Source of the DNA: Clavibacter sp. VKM Ac-2872
GTDB taxonomy: Bacteria > Actinomycetota > Actinomycetes > Actinomycetales > Microbacteriaceae
Length of the DNA: 64,000 bases
NCBI RefSeq assembly: GCF_015351105.1
Contig: NZ_JADKRR010000003.1
Location: forward strand, 283,168-347,167
Reading direction: 5' to 3'
Shown: piece after piece, positions 45,208 to 54,665 of the stretch
Layout of the letters: each line of letters opens with the position of its first letter
Position numbering within the stretch: the stretch's first letter is position 1
Translations under genes and position numbers: made by a program
Notes under the pieces: model-generated
Seen by the model: the letters and a program-made list of their open reading frames with translations, nothing else
Database searches by the model: none
Told to the model about the DNA's origin: nothing

Positions 45208-48200
45208 TCACGCCTTCGGCGCGGACTCCTTCGTGGCCGGCGCCTGCTCCACCGTGAAGACGGCGTCGAGCAGCTGCCGCACCCAGTCCACGAGCTCGGC
45301 GTCGGGTAGCGGCTCGCCGTCGCGCTTGGGCAGCGGCACCGTGACGGCGTTGGTCTGCGCGAACAGCTTGCTGCCCGGGTACATGCGCTGCAGCCGCACC
45401 TGCTTGCTGTCGGCGAGGTCGGCCGGTGCGATGCGCAGGTTCGGTCCCATCGCGACGACCTCGCTGAGACCGGCGCGCTGGGCGACGCGACGCAGGCGCG
45501 AGACGCGCACCAGGTTGTCGACCTCCACGGGCGGCTCGCCGTAGCGGTCGGACAGCTCCTCGATGACCCGGTCGATCTGGTCGTCGGTCGCCGTGGGCGA
45601 CGCCGCGGTGGAGAGCTTCTGGTACGCCTCGAGGCGCAGCCGCTCGCTGTCGACGTACTCCTCGGGGATGTGCGCGTCGACCGGCAGCTCGAGCCGGAGC
45701 TCGGTCTGGCCCTCCGCGACGTCGCCGCGGAAGGTCGACACGGCCTCGCCGATCATCCGCAGGTAGAGGTCGAAGCCGACGCCCTGGATGTGGCCGGACT
45801 GCTCGCCGCCCAGCAGGTTGCCCGCGCCGCGGATCTCGAGGTCCTTGAGCGCGACCTGCATGCCGGATCCCAGCTCGTTGTTCGCCGCGATGGTGGACAG
45901 CCGGTCGTGCGCCGTCTCGGAGAGCGGCTTGTCGGCGTCGTAGAGGAAGTACGCGTAGGCGCGCTCCCGGCCGCGGCCGACGCGCCCGCGCAGCTGGTGC
46001 AGCTGGCTGAGGCCGTACTTGTCGGCCCGGTCGATGATGAGCGTGTTGGCGTTGGCGATGTCGAGGCCGGTCTCGATGATGGTGGTCGACACGAGCACGT
46101 CGAACTTGCGCTCCCAGAAGTCGACGATGACCTGCTCGAGCATCGACTCGCTCATCTTGCCGTGGGCCACGGCGACGCGCGCCTCGGGCACGAGCTCCGC
46201 CAGCTCCGATGCGACCCGGTTGATGCTCGAGACGCGGTTGTGCACGAAGAAGACCTGGCCCTCGCGCAGCAGCTCGCGCCGGATGGCCGCGGCGATCTGC
46301 TTCTCGCTGTTCGGCCCCACGAAGGTGAGGATCGGGTGGCGGTCCTCGGGCGGCGTCGCGAGCGTCGACATCTCGCGGATGCCCGTGACCGCCATCTCGA
46401 GCGTGCGCGGGATCGGCGTGGCCGACATCGCGAGGATGTCGACGTTGGCCTTCAGCTTCTTCAGCGCGTCCTTGTGCTCCACGCCGAACCGCTGCTCCTC
46501 GTCGATGATGACGAGGCCCACGTCCTTGAAGGCGATGTTGCCCGTGAGCAGCCGGTGGGTGCCGATGACGACGTCGACCGAGCCGTCCTCGAGGCCCTTG
46601 ACCGTCTCGCGCGACTCCTTCTCCGACTGGAAGCGGCTGAGCTGGCGCAGGTGCACGGGGAAGCCGGCGAAGCGCTCGGAGAAGGTCTCGAAGTGCTGCT
46701 TCACGAGGAGCGTCGTGGGCACGAGCATCACGACCTGCTTGCCGTCCTGCACGGCCTTGAACGCGGCGCGCACGGCGATCTCGGTCTTGCCGAAGCCGAC
46801 GTCGCCCGAGACCAGGCGGTCCATGGGGATGGGGCTCTCCATGTCGCGCTTGACCTCGTCGATGACGGTGAGCTGGTCGGGCGTCTCCATGAAGGGGAAC
46901 GCCTCCTCGAGCTCGCGCTGCCACGGGGTGTCCGGCGGGAAGGAGTGCCCGCGCGACGCCATGCGCGCGGAGTAGAGCTTCACGAGCTCGACCGCGATGT
47001 CGCGGACGGCCCGCCGCGCCTTGCCCTTGGCGGCGGCCCAGTCGCTGCCGCCCATCTTGCTGAGGGCGGGCTCCTCCCCGCCGACGTAGCGGCTGAGGAG
47101 GTCGAGCTGGTCGGTGGGCACGAAGAGCTTGTCGCCCGGGTAGCCGCGCTTGGAGGGCGCGTACTCGATGACGAGGTACTCGCGCCGGGTCTTCACGGCG
47201 TTGCGGCCGCCGGAGGAGACCTCGCGCTGCGTGAGCTCGACGAAGCGGCCGATGCCGTGCGTGACGTGCACGACGTGGTCGCCCGCCTTCAGCTGGATGG
47301 GGTCGACGACGTTCTTCCGACGGGTGGCGAGCTTCTTGACCTGACGGCTGTCGTAGCCGGCCGCCCGCCCGTAGAACTCGCTCTCGGTGAGGAGGGCGAG
47401 CTTCACCTCGGGCATCTCGAAGCCCGCGTCGATGGCGGAGCGGAGCAGGTAGGCGATGCCGGGCTCGGGCTCGGCGGGGAACTCCTCGACCACGCGCGCC
47501 GGGACGCCCGCCTCGCGGAGCACCGTGTCGGCGCGCTCGACGAGGCCGGATCCCTGCGCGACGACGCCCACGCTCCAGCCGGCCGCGAGGCGCGCGCGCA
47601 CGTGCTCGATGGCGCCGTCCGCGTTGCCCGCGAAGCTCGGCACGGGATCCGCCTGGATGCGCACCGTCATGACCTCGTCGATCCCGAGGTCCTCCGGCAG
47701 CACGTCGGTGGCCTGGAAGCCGGAGAGGGTCCACCAGCGGCGTGGGCCGCGCGCGTCGCGCAGGCGGCCGAGCGAGAGGAAGTCGCCGGACGCGAGGTCG
47801 ATGGGCGCCTGCGCACCCGCGGTGGCGGCGTTCCACGCGGCGTCGAGGAACTCGCGGTTGGTGTCGGCGAGGCTCTGCGCGCGCGTGGACACGCGCTCGG
47901 GCGAGACGACGGCGATGGCCGCGTCCACCGGGAGGTAGTGCGTGACGGGGACGAGCCTGTCGACGAGCGCGGGGGCGAGCGACTCCATGCCCTCCACGGG
48001 GATGCCCTCCGCGATCTTCGCGAGCATCTGCTGCAGGTTCGGGAACTCGTGCTGCATCTCGCGGGCGCGCTGGCGCACGGGCGCGCTCAGCAGCAGCTCG
48101 CGGCTCGGCGGCAGCTCGACCGACGTGATCTCCTCCTCGAGCGAGCGCTGGTCCGCGACCGCGAACGGCCGCATCTGGTCGACCTCGTCGCCGAAGAACT

Positions 48201-48840
48201 CGACGCGCACGGGGTGGTCGGAGACGGGCGGGAACACGTCGAGGATGCCGCCGCGCACCGCGAACTCGCCGCGGCGCGTGACCATGTCCACGCGCGAGTA
48301 GGCGAGGTCGACGAGCCGCACGGCGAGCTCGGAGAGGTCGTGGCCGCGGCTGCCCGTGGCGAGCTGCACGGGCGCGAGCTCGGTGAGGTTGTCGGCGACG
48401 GGCTGGAGGGCCGCGCGCACCGAGGCCACGATGACGAGCGGGCGGACCCGGTCGGCGGGCACCTCGCGGGCGCCCCGGCCGAGCGCGGCGTGCCACTGCT
48501 CCATGCGGCGCAGCGCGTGGATCCGCTTGCCGACGATCTCGGCGCTCGGGCTGAGCCGCTCGTGCGGCAGCGTCTCCCACGCGGGGAACTCGAGGATCTC
48601 GGCGTCCGGCAGCACCGCGCCGAGGCTGCGGCGCATGCCCTCCGACTCGCGGCCCGTGGCCGTGACGACGAGCAGGCACCCCGGGATGCCGCGCTGGATG
48701 CGCTGGCGGAGGAGCCCCGCGAGCAGCGGCCCCTGGAGCCCCTCGGTGAGGGAGAAGTCGGCGTCGCGGGAGGCCGATGCGAGGGCGTCGTCGAACGTGG
48801 AGGCGCGCGAGAGCGCCGGGATCAAGCCCTGGAGGATCAC
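45208..48840 (-). CDS. mfd: Transcription-repair coupling factor
   Basis: Superfamily 2 translocase that removes stalled RNA polymerase and recruits UvrA. At 1210 aa it is full length. The N-terminal UvrB-like region is followed by the RNA polymerase-interacting domain (VIEYAPSKRGYPGDKLFVPT). The helicase core has Walker A GDVGFGKTEIAVRAAF, the DEEQ box IIDEEQRFGVEHKD, SATPIPRTLEMA and QLRGRVGRGRERAYAYF. A TRCF C-terminal domain ends the protein. It is upstream of pth with 63 bp between. Confidence 0.97.
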   Translation of the reverse strand: MILQGLIPALSRASTFDDALASASRDADFSLTEGLQGPLLAGLLRQRIQRGIPGCLLVVTATGRESEGMRRSLGAVLPDAEILEFPAWETLPHERLSPSAEIVGKRIHALRRMEQWHAALGRGAREVPADRVRPLVIVASVRAALQPVADNLTELAPVQLATGSRGHDLSELAVRLVDLAYSRVDMVTRRGEFAVRGGILDVFPPVSDHPVRVEFFGDEVDQMRPFAVADQRSLEEEITSVELPPSRELLLSAPVRQRAREMQHEFPNLQQMLAKIAEGIPVEGMESLAPALVDRLVPVTHYLPVDAAIAVVSPERVSTRAQSLADTNREFLDAAWNAATAGAQAPIDLASGDFLSLGRLRDARGPRRWWTLSGFQATDVLPEDLGIDEVMTVRIQADPVPSFAGNADGAIEHVRARLAAGWSVGVVAQGSGLVERADTVLREAGVPARVVEEFPAEPEPGIAYLLRSAIDAGFEMPEVKLALLTESEFYGRAAGYDSRQVKKLATRRKNVVDPIQLKAGDHVVHVTHGIGRFVELTQREVSSGGRNAVKTRREYLVIEYAPSKRGYPGDKLFVPTDQLDLLSRYVGGEEPALSKMGGSDWAAAKGKARRAVRDIAVELVKLYSARMASRGHSFPPDTPWQRELEEAFPFMETPDQLTVIDEVKRDMESPIPMDRLVSGDVGFGKTEIAVRAAFKAVQDGKQVVMLVPTTLLVKQHFETFSERFAGFPVHLRQLSRFQSEKESRETVKGLEDGSVDVVIGTHRLLTGNIAFKDVGLVIIDEEQRFGVEHKDALKKLKANVDILAMSATPIPRTLEMAVTGIREMSTLATPPEDRHPILTFVGPNSEKQIAAAIRRELLREGQVFFVHNRVSSINRVASELAELVPEARVAVAHGKMSESMLEQVIVDFWERKFDVLVSTTIIETGLDIANANTLIIDRADKYGLSQLHQLRGRVGRGRERAYAYFLYDADKPLSETAHDRLSTIAANNELGSGMQVALKDLEIRGAGNLLGGEQSGHIQGVGFDLYLRMIGEAVSTFRGDVAEGQTELRLELPVDAHIPEEYVDSERLRLEAYQKLSTAASPTATDDQIDRVIEELSDRYGEPPVEVDNLVRVSRLRRVAQRAGLSEVVAMGPNLRIAPADLADSKQVRLQRMYPGSKLFAQTNAVTVPLPKRDGEPLPDAELVDWVRQLLDAVFTVEQAPATKESAPKA

Positions 48841-48903
48841 CAGATGATCGTACGCGCCGCCACCGACACGACCGGCGCCGTCCGCCGTGGGCGGACGCGC
48901 GGC

Positions 48904-49491
48904 TCAGGACGCGGCGGTGTGGAAGCGCAGCTGCGCGGCGATGAGGCCGTCGGAGGCGATCATCTCGACGGCGTCGGCCGCGTCCTCCAGCACGTTCGGC
49001 AGCACCTGCCGCTCCGTGGAGGAGAAGGGCTTGAGCACGAAGTCGGCGGCGTCCTGGCGACCGGGCGGGCGGCCGATGCCGATGCGCACGCGCGTGAAGT
49101 CGCCCGTGCCCGCGGAGGAGATGATGTCGCGGATCCCGTTGTGCCCGCCGTGTCCGCCGCCCTGCTTGAGCTTCATCGCGTCGAACGGGATGTCGAGCTC
49201 GTCGTGCGCGACCACGAGCTGCGCGGGCTCGAGCGAGAAGTACTTGAGGAGGTTCGCGACCGGCCCGCCGGACAGGTTCATGAACGAGCTGGGCTTCGCG
49301 AGGATGAGCTTCGGCCCGCCGGGGACCGCGCGTCCCTCCGCGACCTGCGCGTTGGCGCGGTGCGAGCGGAAGGTGGCGCGCATCCGGTCGGCGAGCACGT
49401 CGAGCGCCATCTGCCCGACGTTGTGCCGGGTGCCCGCGTACTGCGGACCGGGGTTGCCGAGGCCGACCACGAGCAGGGTCCGGTCGTCCAC
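48904..49491 (-). CDS. pth: Peptidyl-tRNA hydrolase
   Basis: Frees tRNA from peptidyl-tRNA dropped by ribosomes. The 195-aa protein has the catalytic His in AGTRHNVGQMALD, then FMNLSGGPV, AHDELDIPF and GGGHGGHNGIRDI. The GTG start has AGGAGGAG 6 bases upstream; the open frame continues past it without similarity. rplY lies upstream on the same strand, the usual actinobacterial rplY-pth pair. Confidence 0.95.
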   Translation of the reverse strand: MDDRTLLVVGLGNPGPQYAGTRHNVGQMALDVLADRMRATFRSHRANAQVAEGRAVPGGPKLILAKPSSFMNLSGGPVANLLKYFSLEPAQLVVAHDELDIPFDAMKLKQGGGHGGHNGIRDIISSAGTGDFTRVRIGIGRPPGRQDAADFVLKPFSSTERQVLPNVLEDAADAVEMIASDGLIAAQLRFHTAAS

Positions 49492-49618
49492 GTGCGCTCT
49501 CCTCCTGGTCGTCGCATCCGGGGGCGGATGCGCGGAGCCCGCCGGCCGCTGCCGGTGTCCCGGACGGCGGCCGACGGGCTCCGTGGTGCTGGTGGTGCGG
49601 TGCCGCACGTGGCGGCGA

Positions 49619-49636
49619 CGCGGCCCGGAGGCCGCG
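49619..49636 (-). terminator. Short hairpin downstream of rplY
   Basis: CGCGGCC-CGGA-GGCCGCG forms a 7-bp perfect stem 8 bases past the rplY stop. It may terminate rplY or attenuate read-through into pth. Confidence 0.5.
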
Positions 49637-49643
49637 ACGGGTG

Positions 49644-50288
49644 CTACTTGTCGTCGCCCGACTGGTCGCCGGTGGCGCCGTCGTCGGTGACCGCGACGCC
49701 CGCGTCGCCCTCGGCCACGACGTCCTCGTCGACCGCGTCGGTCGTGAGGTCGAGCTGGGGCACGGAGATGGCGACCACGAGGGTCTCGGGGTCGGTGACC
49801 AGGTTGGCACCGGCGGGGAGGTCGACCTGGCCGGCCGTGACCTGGGTGCCCTCCTCGAAGCCCTCGATGGAGACGACGAAGCGCTCCGGGATGTGGGTGG
49901 CCTCGACGTCGACCGTGATGGACGTGTTCTCGAGGTTGTGGATCGTGCCGGGGTAGGACTCGCCCTCGACGTGGATCGGGACCTCGACCTCGACGCGCTC
50001 GCCCTTGCGGACGACGATGAGGTCGACGTGCTCGATGATCTGGCGCACGGGGTCCTTCTGGACGTCCTTCACGAGGACCAGCTGCGGCGTGCCCTCGATG
50101 TCGAGCGTGATGATCTGGTTCGCCTTGCGGATGATGAGCATGAGCTCGTGGCCCGGCAGCGTGACGTGCTGCGGGTCGGTGCCGTGGCCGTAGATGACCG
50201 CGGGGATCTTGCCGACCGCGCGGATCTTGCGGGCCGCGCCCTTGCCGAACCGCGTGCGCAGCTCCGCGGAGAGGTTGTTGTCAACCAT
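49644..50288 (-). CDS. rplY: 50S ribosomal protein L25 (general stress protein Ctc)
   Basis: Binds 5S rRNA. The 214-aa form has the N-terminal L25 domain (ARKIRAVGKIPAVIYGHG) and the C-terminal TL5 beta domain (VEVPIHVEGE ... GFEEGTQVTAGQVDLP), plus an acidic tail. Two-domain L25 is called Ctc in Gram-positive bacteria and can be stress-induced. Confidence 0.95.
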   Translation of the reverse strand: MVDNNLSAELRTRFGKGAARKIRAVGKIPAVIYGHGTDPQHVTLPGHELMLIIRKANQIITLDIEGTPQLVLVKDVQKDPVRQIIEHVDLIVVRKGERVEVEVPIHVEGESYPGTIHNLENTSITVDVEATHIPERFVVSIEGFEEGTQVTAGQVDLPAGANLVTDPETLVVAISVPQLDLTTDAVDEDVVAEGDAGVAVTDDGATGDQSGDDK

Positions 50289-50458
50289 GGTGTCGCTCCA
50301 ATTGCGGCCCGTGAGGGCTCGCGTCGTGTGTCAGTCGTCTGCTCGAACGCTTGCGCGTGAGGAATGAGGTGCGAGCCCCGTCCACCGCGTCGATAACGGA
50401 CCGCCGCCGTGCTCGCGCACGGCTCCTGCGATCCCTCGCCGAAGTTCAACCCCCGATG

Positions 50459-52402
50459 TTACCGGACGGACGGGTCCCCGGTCGACGCGTCCGGTGCGGC
50501 CTCCGGCGACGGCAATCCCGGCGCGGGCGGCGTGGACTGCCCGACCCGGAGCCGCAGGCCGTCGTGGACGCCGTCGATGACGTCCTCGAACGCGACCGGC
50601 GTGCCGAGCGTGGCGGAGACGTAGACGCTCACCACGGTCGCGAGGGAGAGGAACGCGTCGTCGACCGTGACCCCGGCGGGGCGCCCGGTGCGCAGGGCGT
50701 CGGCGATGTCGTCGTACTGGCGGTAGTGGCCCTCGAGGTACGTGTTGTCGAGGCGCGGCGAGCGCGGCAGGTCGGCCGCGTGGATCTCCAGCTCGGCGTC
50801 GTTGCGCACGTCGGCCTGGGCGGGCACGCCCGACTCGGGCGCCGCGTGGAAGTAGGTGAGGGATCCGGCCTCGATGACCGCGGATCCGCGCGTGCCCTGC
50901 ACCTGCACGCGGGTGTCGAGCCCCGGGTAGCCGGCGGTCGTCGCCTGCAGCGTCGCCAGGGCGCCGGACGCGAAGCGGATCACGGCCACCGCGACGTCCT
51001 CGACCTCGATGCCGTCGTGCGCGAGCAGCGCGGTCTGCGCGTACACCTCGACCGGGCGGCCGAGGTACGAGACGAGCAGGTCGAGCGTGTGCACGCCCTG
51101 GTTCATCAGCGCGCCGCCGCCGTCGAGGTCCCACGTGCCGCGCCAGTGGCCGGAGTCGTAGAACCCCTGGCTGCGCCACCAGGGCGCGCTGGCGACGGCC
51201 GTCGTGAGGCGGCCGAGGCGGCCCGAGCGCACGGCCCGGTCGACGACGACGCTCGACGGGTTGAAGCGGTGCTGGCTGATGACGGTCGAGAGGATCCCCC
51301 GCCCGGCGGCCTCGCGCGCGAGCTCGGCGATGCGGCGGCCGCGCGCGAGGTCGACGTCGAGCGGCTTCTCGATGACGACGTGGAGACCGGCGGCGAGCGC
51401 CTCCTCGGCGAGGCCGATGTGCAGGCCGCTGGGGGTGCAGATGACGACGAGCTCGGCGGCGTCCGCGCGGATCATGTCGCCGAGGTGCGCGAAGACGCGC
51501 GGGCGGTCGGCGCGCAGCTCCTCGACCACGACGTCGGCGAGCTCGGCGGCGGTGTCGGCCGTCACGTCGACGAGCGCGGCCACCCGGAACTCGGGGTGCT
51601 CGGCGAGGACGCGCGCGTGGTGCGTGCCGATGACGCCGCAGCCGACGATCGCGACGCGGATGGGCTCGTGGACGGCGGCGGCGGGCGCTCCCTCCGCGCC
51701 GGCGGACGGGGCGGCGCCAGCGGACGGTGCCGCGTCGGCGCGGTGCACGTCCGCGCGCGGCACGTCCGCGGCCGACCGCGCCTCGCGGACGACCGCGGGG
51801 ACGTCCGCCTCGGGGACGGCGGCCGCGGGCTCCGTCGCGGTGGCGGGTGCGTCGTCGACCCGGCCGGGGGACGCCGTGCGACCGCCCGGCAGCAGCTCGC
51901 GGACGGCCGCGTCGGCCAGGGCGACGGGATCGTCGGTGATGTCGAGGGTGATGCCCTGCTCGTCGTCGCCGAGCGGCTCGAGCGTGCGCAGCTGCGACGC
52001 GAGGAGGCTCGACGGCATGAAGTGGCCCTCGCGGGAACCCAGGCGCTCGGCGAGCAGCTCGTGGTCGCCGGCGAGGTGCACGAAGACGGCGTCGGGCGCG
52101 GCGGCGCGGAGGACGTCACGGTAGGAGCGCTTCAGCGCGCTGCACGCGACGACCGGTCCGCCCTCGGGGCGGTCGGCGAGCGTCCGACTCACCCGCTCGA
52201 GCCAGGGTCGGCGGTCGTCGTCGTCCAGCGCGTGGCCCTCGGCCATCTTGCGGCGGTTCGCCTCGGGGTGGAGGTCGTCGCCGTCGATGAAGGGGACGCC
52301 GGCGTCCTGCGCGAGGAGCTCGCCCACGGTCGACTTGCCGGATCCGGAGACCCCCATCACGATCACGGGCGGGAACGGGCGGACGGCGTCGATGCGGATC
52401 AC
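50459..52402 (-). CDS. Gluconokinase fused to Gfo/Idh/MocA oxidoreductase
   Basis: A 647-aa fusion. Residues 1-173 form a gluconate kinase: P-loop MGVSGSGKSTVG (16-27), DGDDLHPEANRRKMAEG and GHFMPSSLLASQLRTLEPL. A linker of about 75 Ala/Pro-rich residues (174-246) leads to a Gfo/Idh/MocA oxidoreductase from 248, with NAD(P)-binding RVAIVGCGVIGTHHARVL and the EKPL motif. The kinase makes 6-phosphogluconate; the oxidoreductase may supply gluconate or act on a related sugar acid. It is divergent from gnd, the next step. The linker is in frame with no stop, and the fusion point has no internal ribosome binding site that I can see. Confidence 0.85.
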   Translation of the reverse strand: MIRIDAVRPFPPVIVMGVSGSGKSTVGELLAQDAGVPFIDGDDLHPEANRRKMAEGHALDDDDRRPWLERVSRTLADRPEGGPVVACSALKRSYRDVLRAAAPDAVFVHLAGDHELLAERLGSREGHFMPSSLLASQLRTLEPLGDDEQGITLDITDDPVALADAAVRELLPGGRTASPGRVDDAPATATEPAAAVPEADVPAVVREARSAADVPRADVHRADAAPSAGAAPSAGAEGAPAAAVHEPIRVAIVGCGVIGTHHARVLAEHPEFRVAALVDVTADTAAELADVVVEELRADRPRVFAHLGDMIRADAAELVVICTPSGLHIGLAEEALAAGLHVVIEKPLDVDLARGRRIAELAREAAGRGILSTVISQHRFNPSSVVVDRAVRSGRLGRLTTAVASAPWWRSQGFYDSGHWRGTWDLDGGGALMNQGVHTLDLLVSYLGRPVEVYAQTALLAHDGIEVEDVAVAVIRFASGALATLQATTAGYPGLDTRVQVQGTRGSAVIEAGSLTYFHAAPESGVPAQADVRNDAELEIHAADLPRSPRLDNTYLEGHYRQYDDIADALRTGRPAGVTVDDAFLSLATVVSVYVSATLGTPVAFEDVIDGVHDGLRLRVGQSTPPAPGLPSPEAAPDASTGDPSVR

Positions 52403-52541
52403 TCCCTGCGGTTCGGTGAGGAACTCGTGCGGCGCTCCGTCGTGGTGCGCTCATCCATCCTACGAGACGCTCCCCGACGCCCCGCTGACGGTCGGGAGCC
52501 CGGGCGTAGCCTGATGGCGACTGTCGACAAGGAGGCATCAG

Positions 52542-53996
52542 ATGTCAGATGACCAGCAGGCCACGGCGAACATCGGGGTGGTGGGGCTCGCGGTGATGGG
52601 CTCGAACCTCGCCCGCAACCTCGCCAGCCGCGAGGGCAACACGGTCGCGGTGTACAACCGCACCACCGAGAAGACCACGAGCCTCGTCGAGGAGCACCCC
52701 GAGGCGGGCTTCGTCGCCGCCACCACGATCGAGGAGTTCGCCGCGTCGCTGCAGCGCCCCCGCACGGCGATCATCATGGTCAAGGCCGGACGCGGCACGG
52801 ACGCCGTCATCGAGCAGCTGACCGAGGCGTTCGAGGAGGGCGACATCATCGTCGACGGCGGCAACGCGCTGTTCACCGACACGATCCGCCGTGAGAAGGA
52901 GGTCCGCGCGAAGGGCCTCCACTTCGTCGGCGCCGGCATCTCCGGCGGCGAGGAGGGCGCGCTCAAGGGCCCGAGCATCATGCCCGGCGGCACCGCCGAG
53001 GCGTACGAGACGCTCGGCCCGATCCTCGAGTCGATCGCCGCGGTCGCGGAGGGGAAGCCCTGCGTGACCCACATCGGCACCGACGGCGCCGGCCACTTCG
53101 TGAAGATGATCCACAACGGCATCGAGTACGCCGACATGCAGCTCATCGCCGAGTCGTTCGACCTGCTCCGCCGCGTCGGCGGCCACGAGCCCGACGCCAT
53201 CGCCGACGTGTTCGAGGAGTGGAACGGGGGCGACCTCGAGTCGTACCTCATCGAGATCACCGCCGAGGTGCTCCGCCAGAAGGACGCCGCCACGGGCAAG
53301 CCGCTCGTCGACGTCATCGTCGACCAGGCCGGATCCAAGGGCACGGGCGTCTGGACCGTCCAGAACTCGGTGGGCCTCGGCGTGCCGGTGGGCGGGATCG
53401 CGGAGGCCGTGTTCGCGCGCGCCGTGTCCTCGAAGCCGGAGCAGCGGAAGGCCGTGCAGGCCACGATCACGAGCCGTCCGGAGATCCAGCCCGCGGGCGA
53501 CACCTTCGAGGACGATGTCCGCGCCGCCCTGTACGCGAGCAAGGTCGTCGCGTACGCGCAGGGCTTCGACGCGATCATCGCGGGCGCGAAGGAGTACGGC
53601 TGGGACATCGACAAGGGCAAGGTCGCGGAGATCTGGCGCGGCGGCTGCATCATCCGGGCCCAGTTCCTCAACCGCATCGTCGAGGCGTACGAGAAGGACT
53701 CCGGCCTCGCGACCCTCCTCGAGGACCCGTACTTCGCGAAGGCCGTGGCCGACGGCGAGCAGGCCTGGCGCCGGGTCGTCTCGGTCGCCGCGCTGTCGGG
53801 GATCCCGGTGCCCGGCTTCGCGTCGGCGCTGAGCTACTACGACTCGCTCGCCTCCGAGCGCCTGCCCGCCGCCCTCGTGCAGGGCCAGCGCGACTTCTTC
53901 GGCGCGCACACGTACCACCGCACCGACAGGGAGGGCACCTTCCACACGCTGTGGTCGGGCGACCGCTCCGAGGTCGAGGCGGAGGACACGCACTAG
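52542..53996 (+). CDS. gnd: 6-phosphogluconate dehydrogenase (decarboxylating), NADP type
   Basis: Oxidises 6-phosphogluconate to ribulose-5-phosphate in the pentose phosphate pathway. The 484-aa protein has GLAVMGSNLARNLASRE, the NRTTEKT stretch that favours NADP, GAGISGGEEGALKGPSIMPG and HNGIEYADMQLIAE, with the helical dimer domain after. AAGGAGG 6 bases before the ATG and a TAGCCT -10 at 52507 support the start. It stands opposite the gluconokinase fusion and ends in a strong hairpin. Confidence 0.96.
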   Translation: MSDDQQATANIGVVGLAVMGSNLARNLASREGNTVAVYNRTTEKTTSLVEEHPEAGFVAATTIEEFAASLQRPRTAIIMVKAGRGTDAVIEQLTEAFEEGDIIVDGGNALFTDTIRREKEVRAKGLHFVGAGISGGEEGALKGPSIMPGGTAEAYETLGPILESIAAVAEGKPCVTHIGTDGAGHFVKMIHNGIEYADMQLIAESFDLLRRVGGHEPDAIADVFEEWNGGDLESYLIEITAEVLRQKDAATGKPLVDVIVDQAGSKGTGVWTVQNSVGLGVPVGGIAEAVFARAVSSKPEQRKAVQATITSRPEIQPAGDTFEDDVRAALYASKVVAYAQGFDAIIAGAKEYGWDIDKGKVAEIWRGGCIIRAQFLNRIVEAYEKDSGLATLLEDPYFAKAVADGEQAWRRVVSVAALSGIPVPGFASALSYYDSLASERLPAALVQGQRDFFGAHTYHRTDREGTFHTLWSGDRSEVEAEDTH

Positions 53997-54018
53997 CCGC
54001 ACGCCTCCGCGACACGAG

Positions 54019-54051
54019 ACGAGCCCGCCGGTCGGTGACCGGCGGGCTCGT
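54019..54051. terminator. Terminator between gnd and the secreted protein gene
   Basis: A 15-bp perfect stem (54019-54033 with 54037-54051) with a 3-base loop lies between two convergent genes. Confidence 0.85.
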
Positions 54052-54064
54052 CGTGCGCTCGGGC

Positions 54065-54505
54065 TCAGTCGCGCCAGAACGTGAGGCCCGGCGAGCTCGG
54101 GTGCAGCGCGTCGTAGCGCGACGTGTACTTGTAGATCTTGTTGACCGTCGTGCCGAGGCACTCGTCGCCGATGCTGTCGGCTCCGATCCGTGAGGTGAAC
54201 AGCTCGCACGTCACCATCACGAAGCTGAGCTGCGCGCTCGAGCCCGGATACGCCTGGGCGTAGTACCTGCGCATGTAGTCCATCTTCTGGCTGCAGGTCT
54301 CGTTGTTCTTGTCGTCCTTGTAGATCTTCACCACGAGGCCCGTGCCGTAGTTGCCGCCGGTGGCCGAGTTGTAGACGCCGCACACGCGGTAGCCCCTCTC
54401 CGCATGGGCCGCCGGAGCCGGGCCCGTCAGCACGCTCGTCACACCCAACCCGAGCGCGAGCAGCGCGGCCGGCACGATGGCCGCCGCGCGCATGGATCCC
54501 CTCAT
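54065..54505 (-). CDS. Small secreted protein with four cysteines, unknown function
   Basis: A 146-aa protein. A basic start and a hydrophobic stretch (ALLALGLGVTSVLTG) end in a likely signal peptidase site at AHAERG. The mature part has four Cys (YRVCGVY, NETCSQK, MVTCELF, GDECLG), enough for two disulfides, and is Lys/Tyr-rich unlike the average genome protein. No family is recognised. An alternate start at the second Met (four codons in) is possible. Confidence 0.65.
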   Translation of the reverse strand: MRGSMRAAAIVPAALLALGLGVTSVLTGPAPAAHAERGYRVCGVYNSATGGNYGTGLVVKIYKDDKNNETCSQKMDYMRRYYAQAYPGSSAQLSFVMVTCELFTSRIGADSIGDECLGTTVNKIYKYTSRYDALHPSSPGLTFWRD

Positions 54506-54665
54506 CTGTCCTGTCCTTCCTGGAACCGTGTCGCATGAGGCCGCGGACCGATCGCCGCGGTCGAACGCAGCCTAGGAACGGCCGCCGCTCCGCCGCGGAT
54601 CCCGCCCACATGCGGGCGGTTCGACGACGGCGGGGTCCGGCGGGGCGTCTGTCACACTGGGACGG

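Noticed and set aside
45670-49956. Open frame of 1428 codons opposite mfd, pth and rplY
   Set aside because: It is antisense to three well-supported genes, with an Arg/Ala/Glu/Val-rich low-complexity product and no domain.
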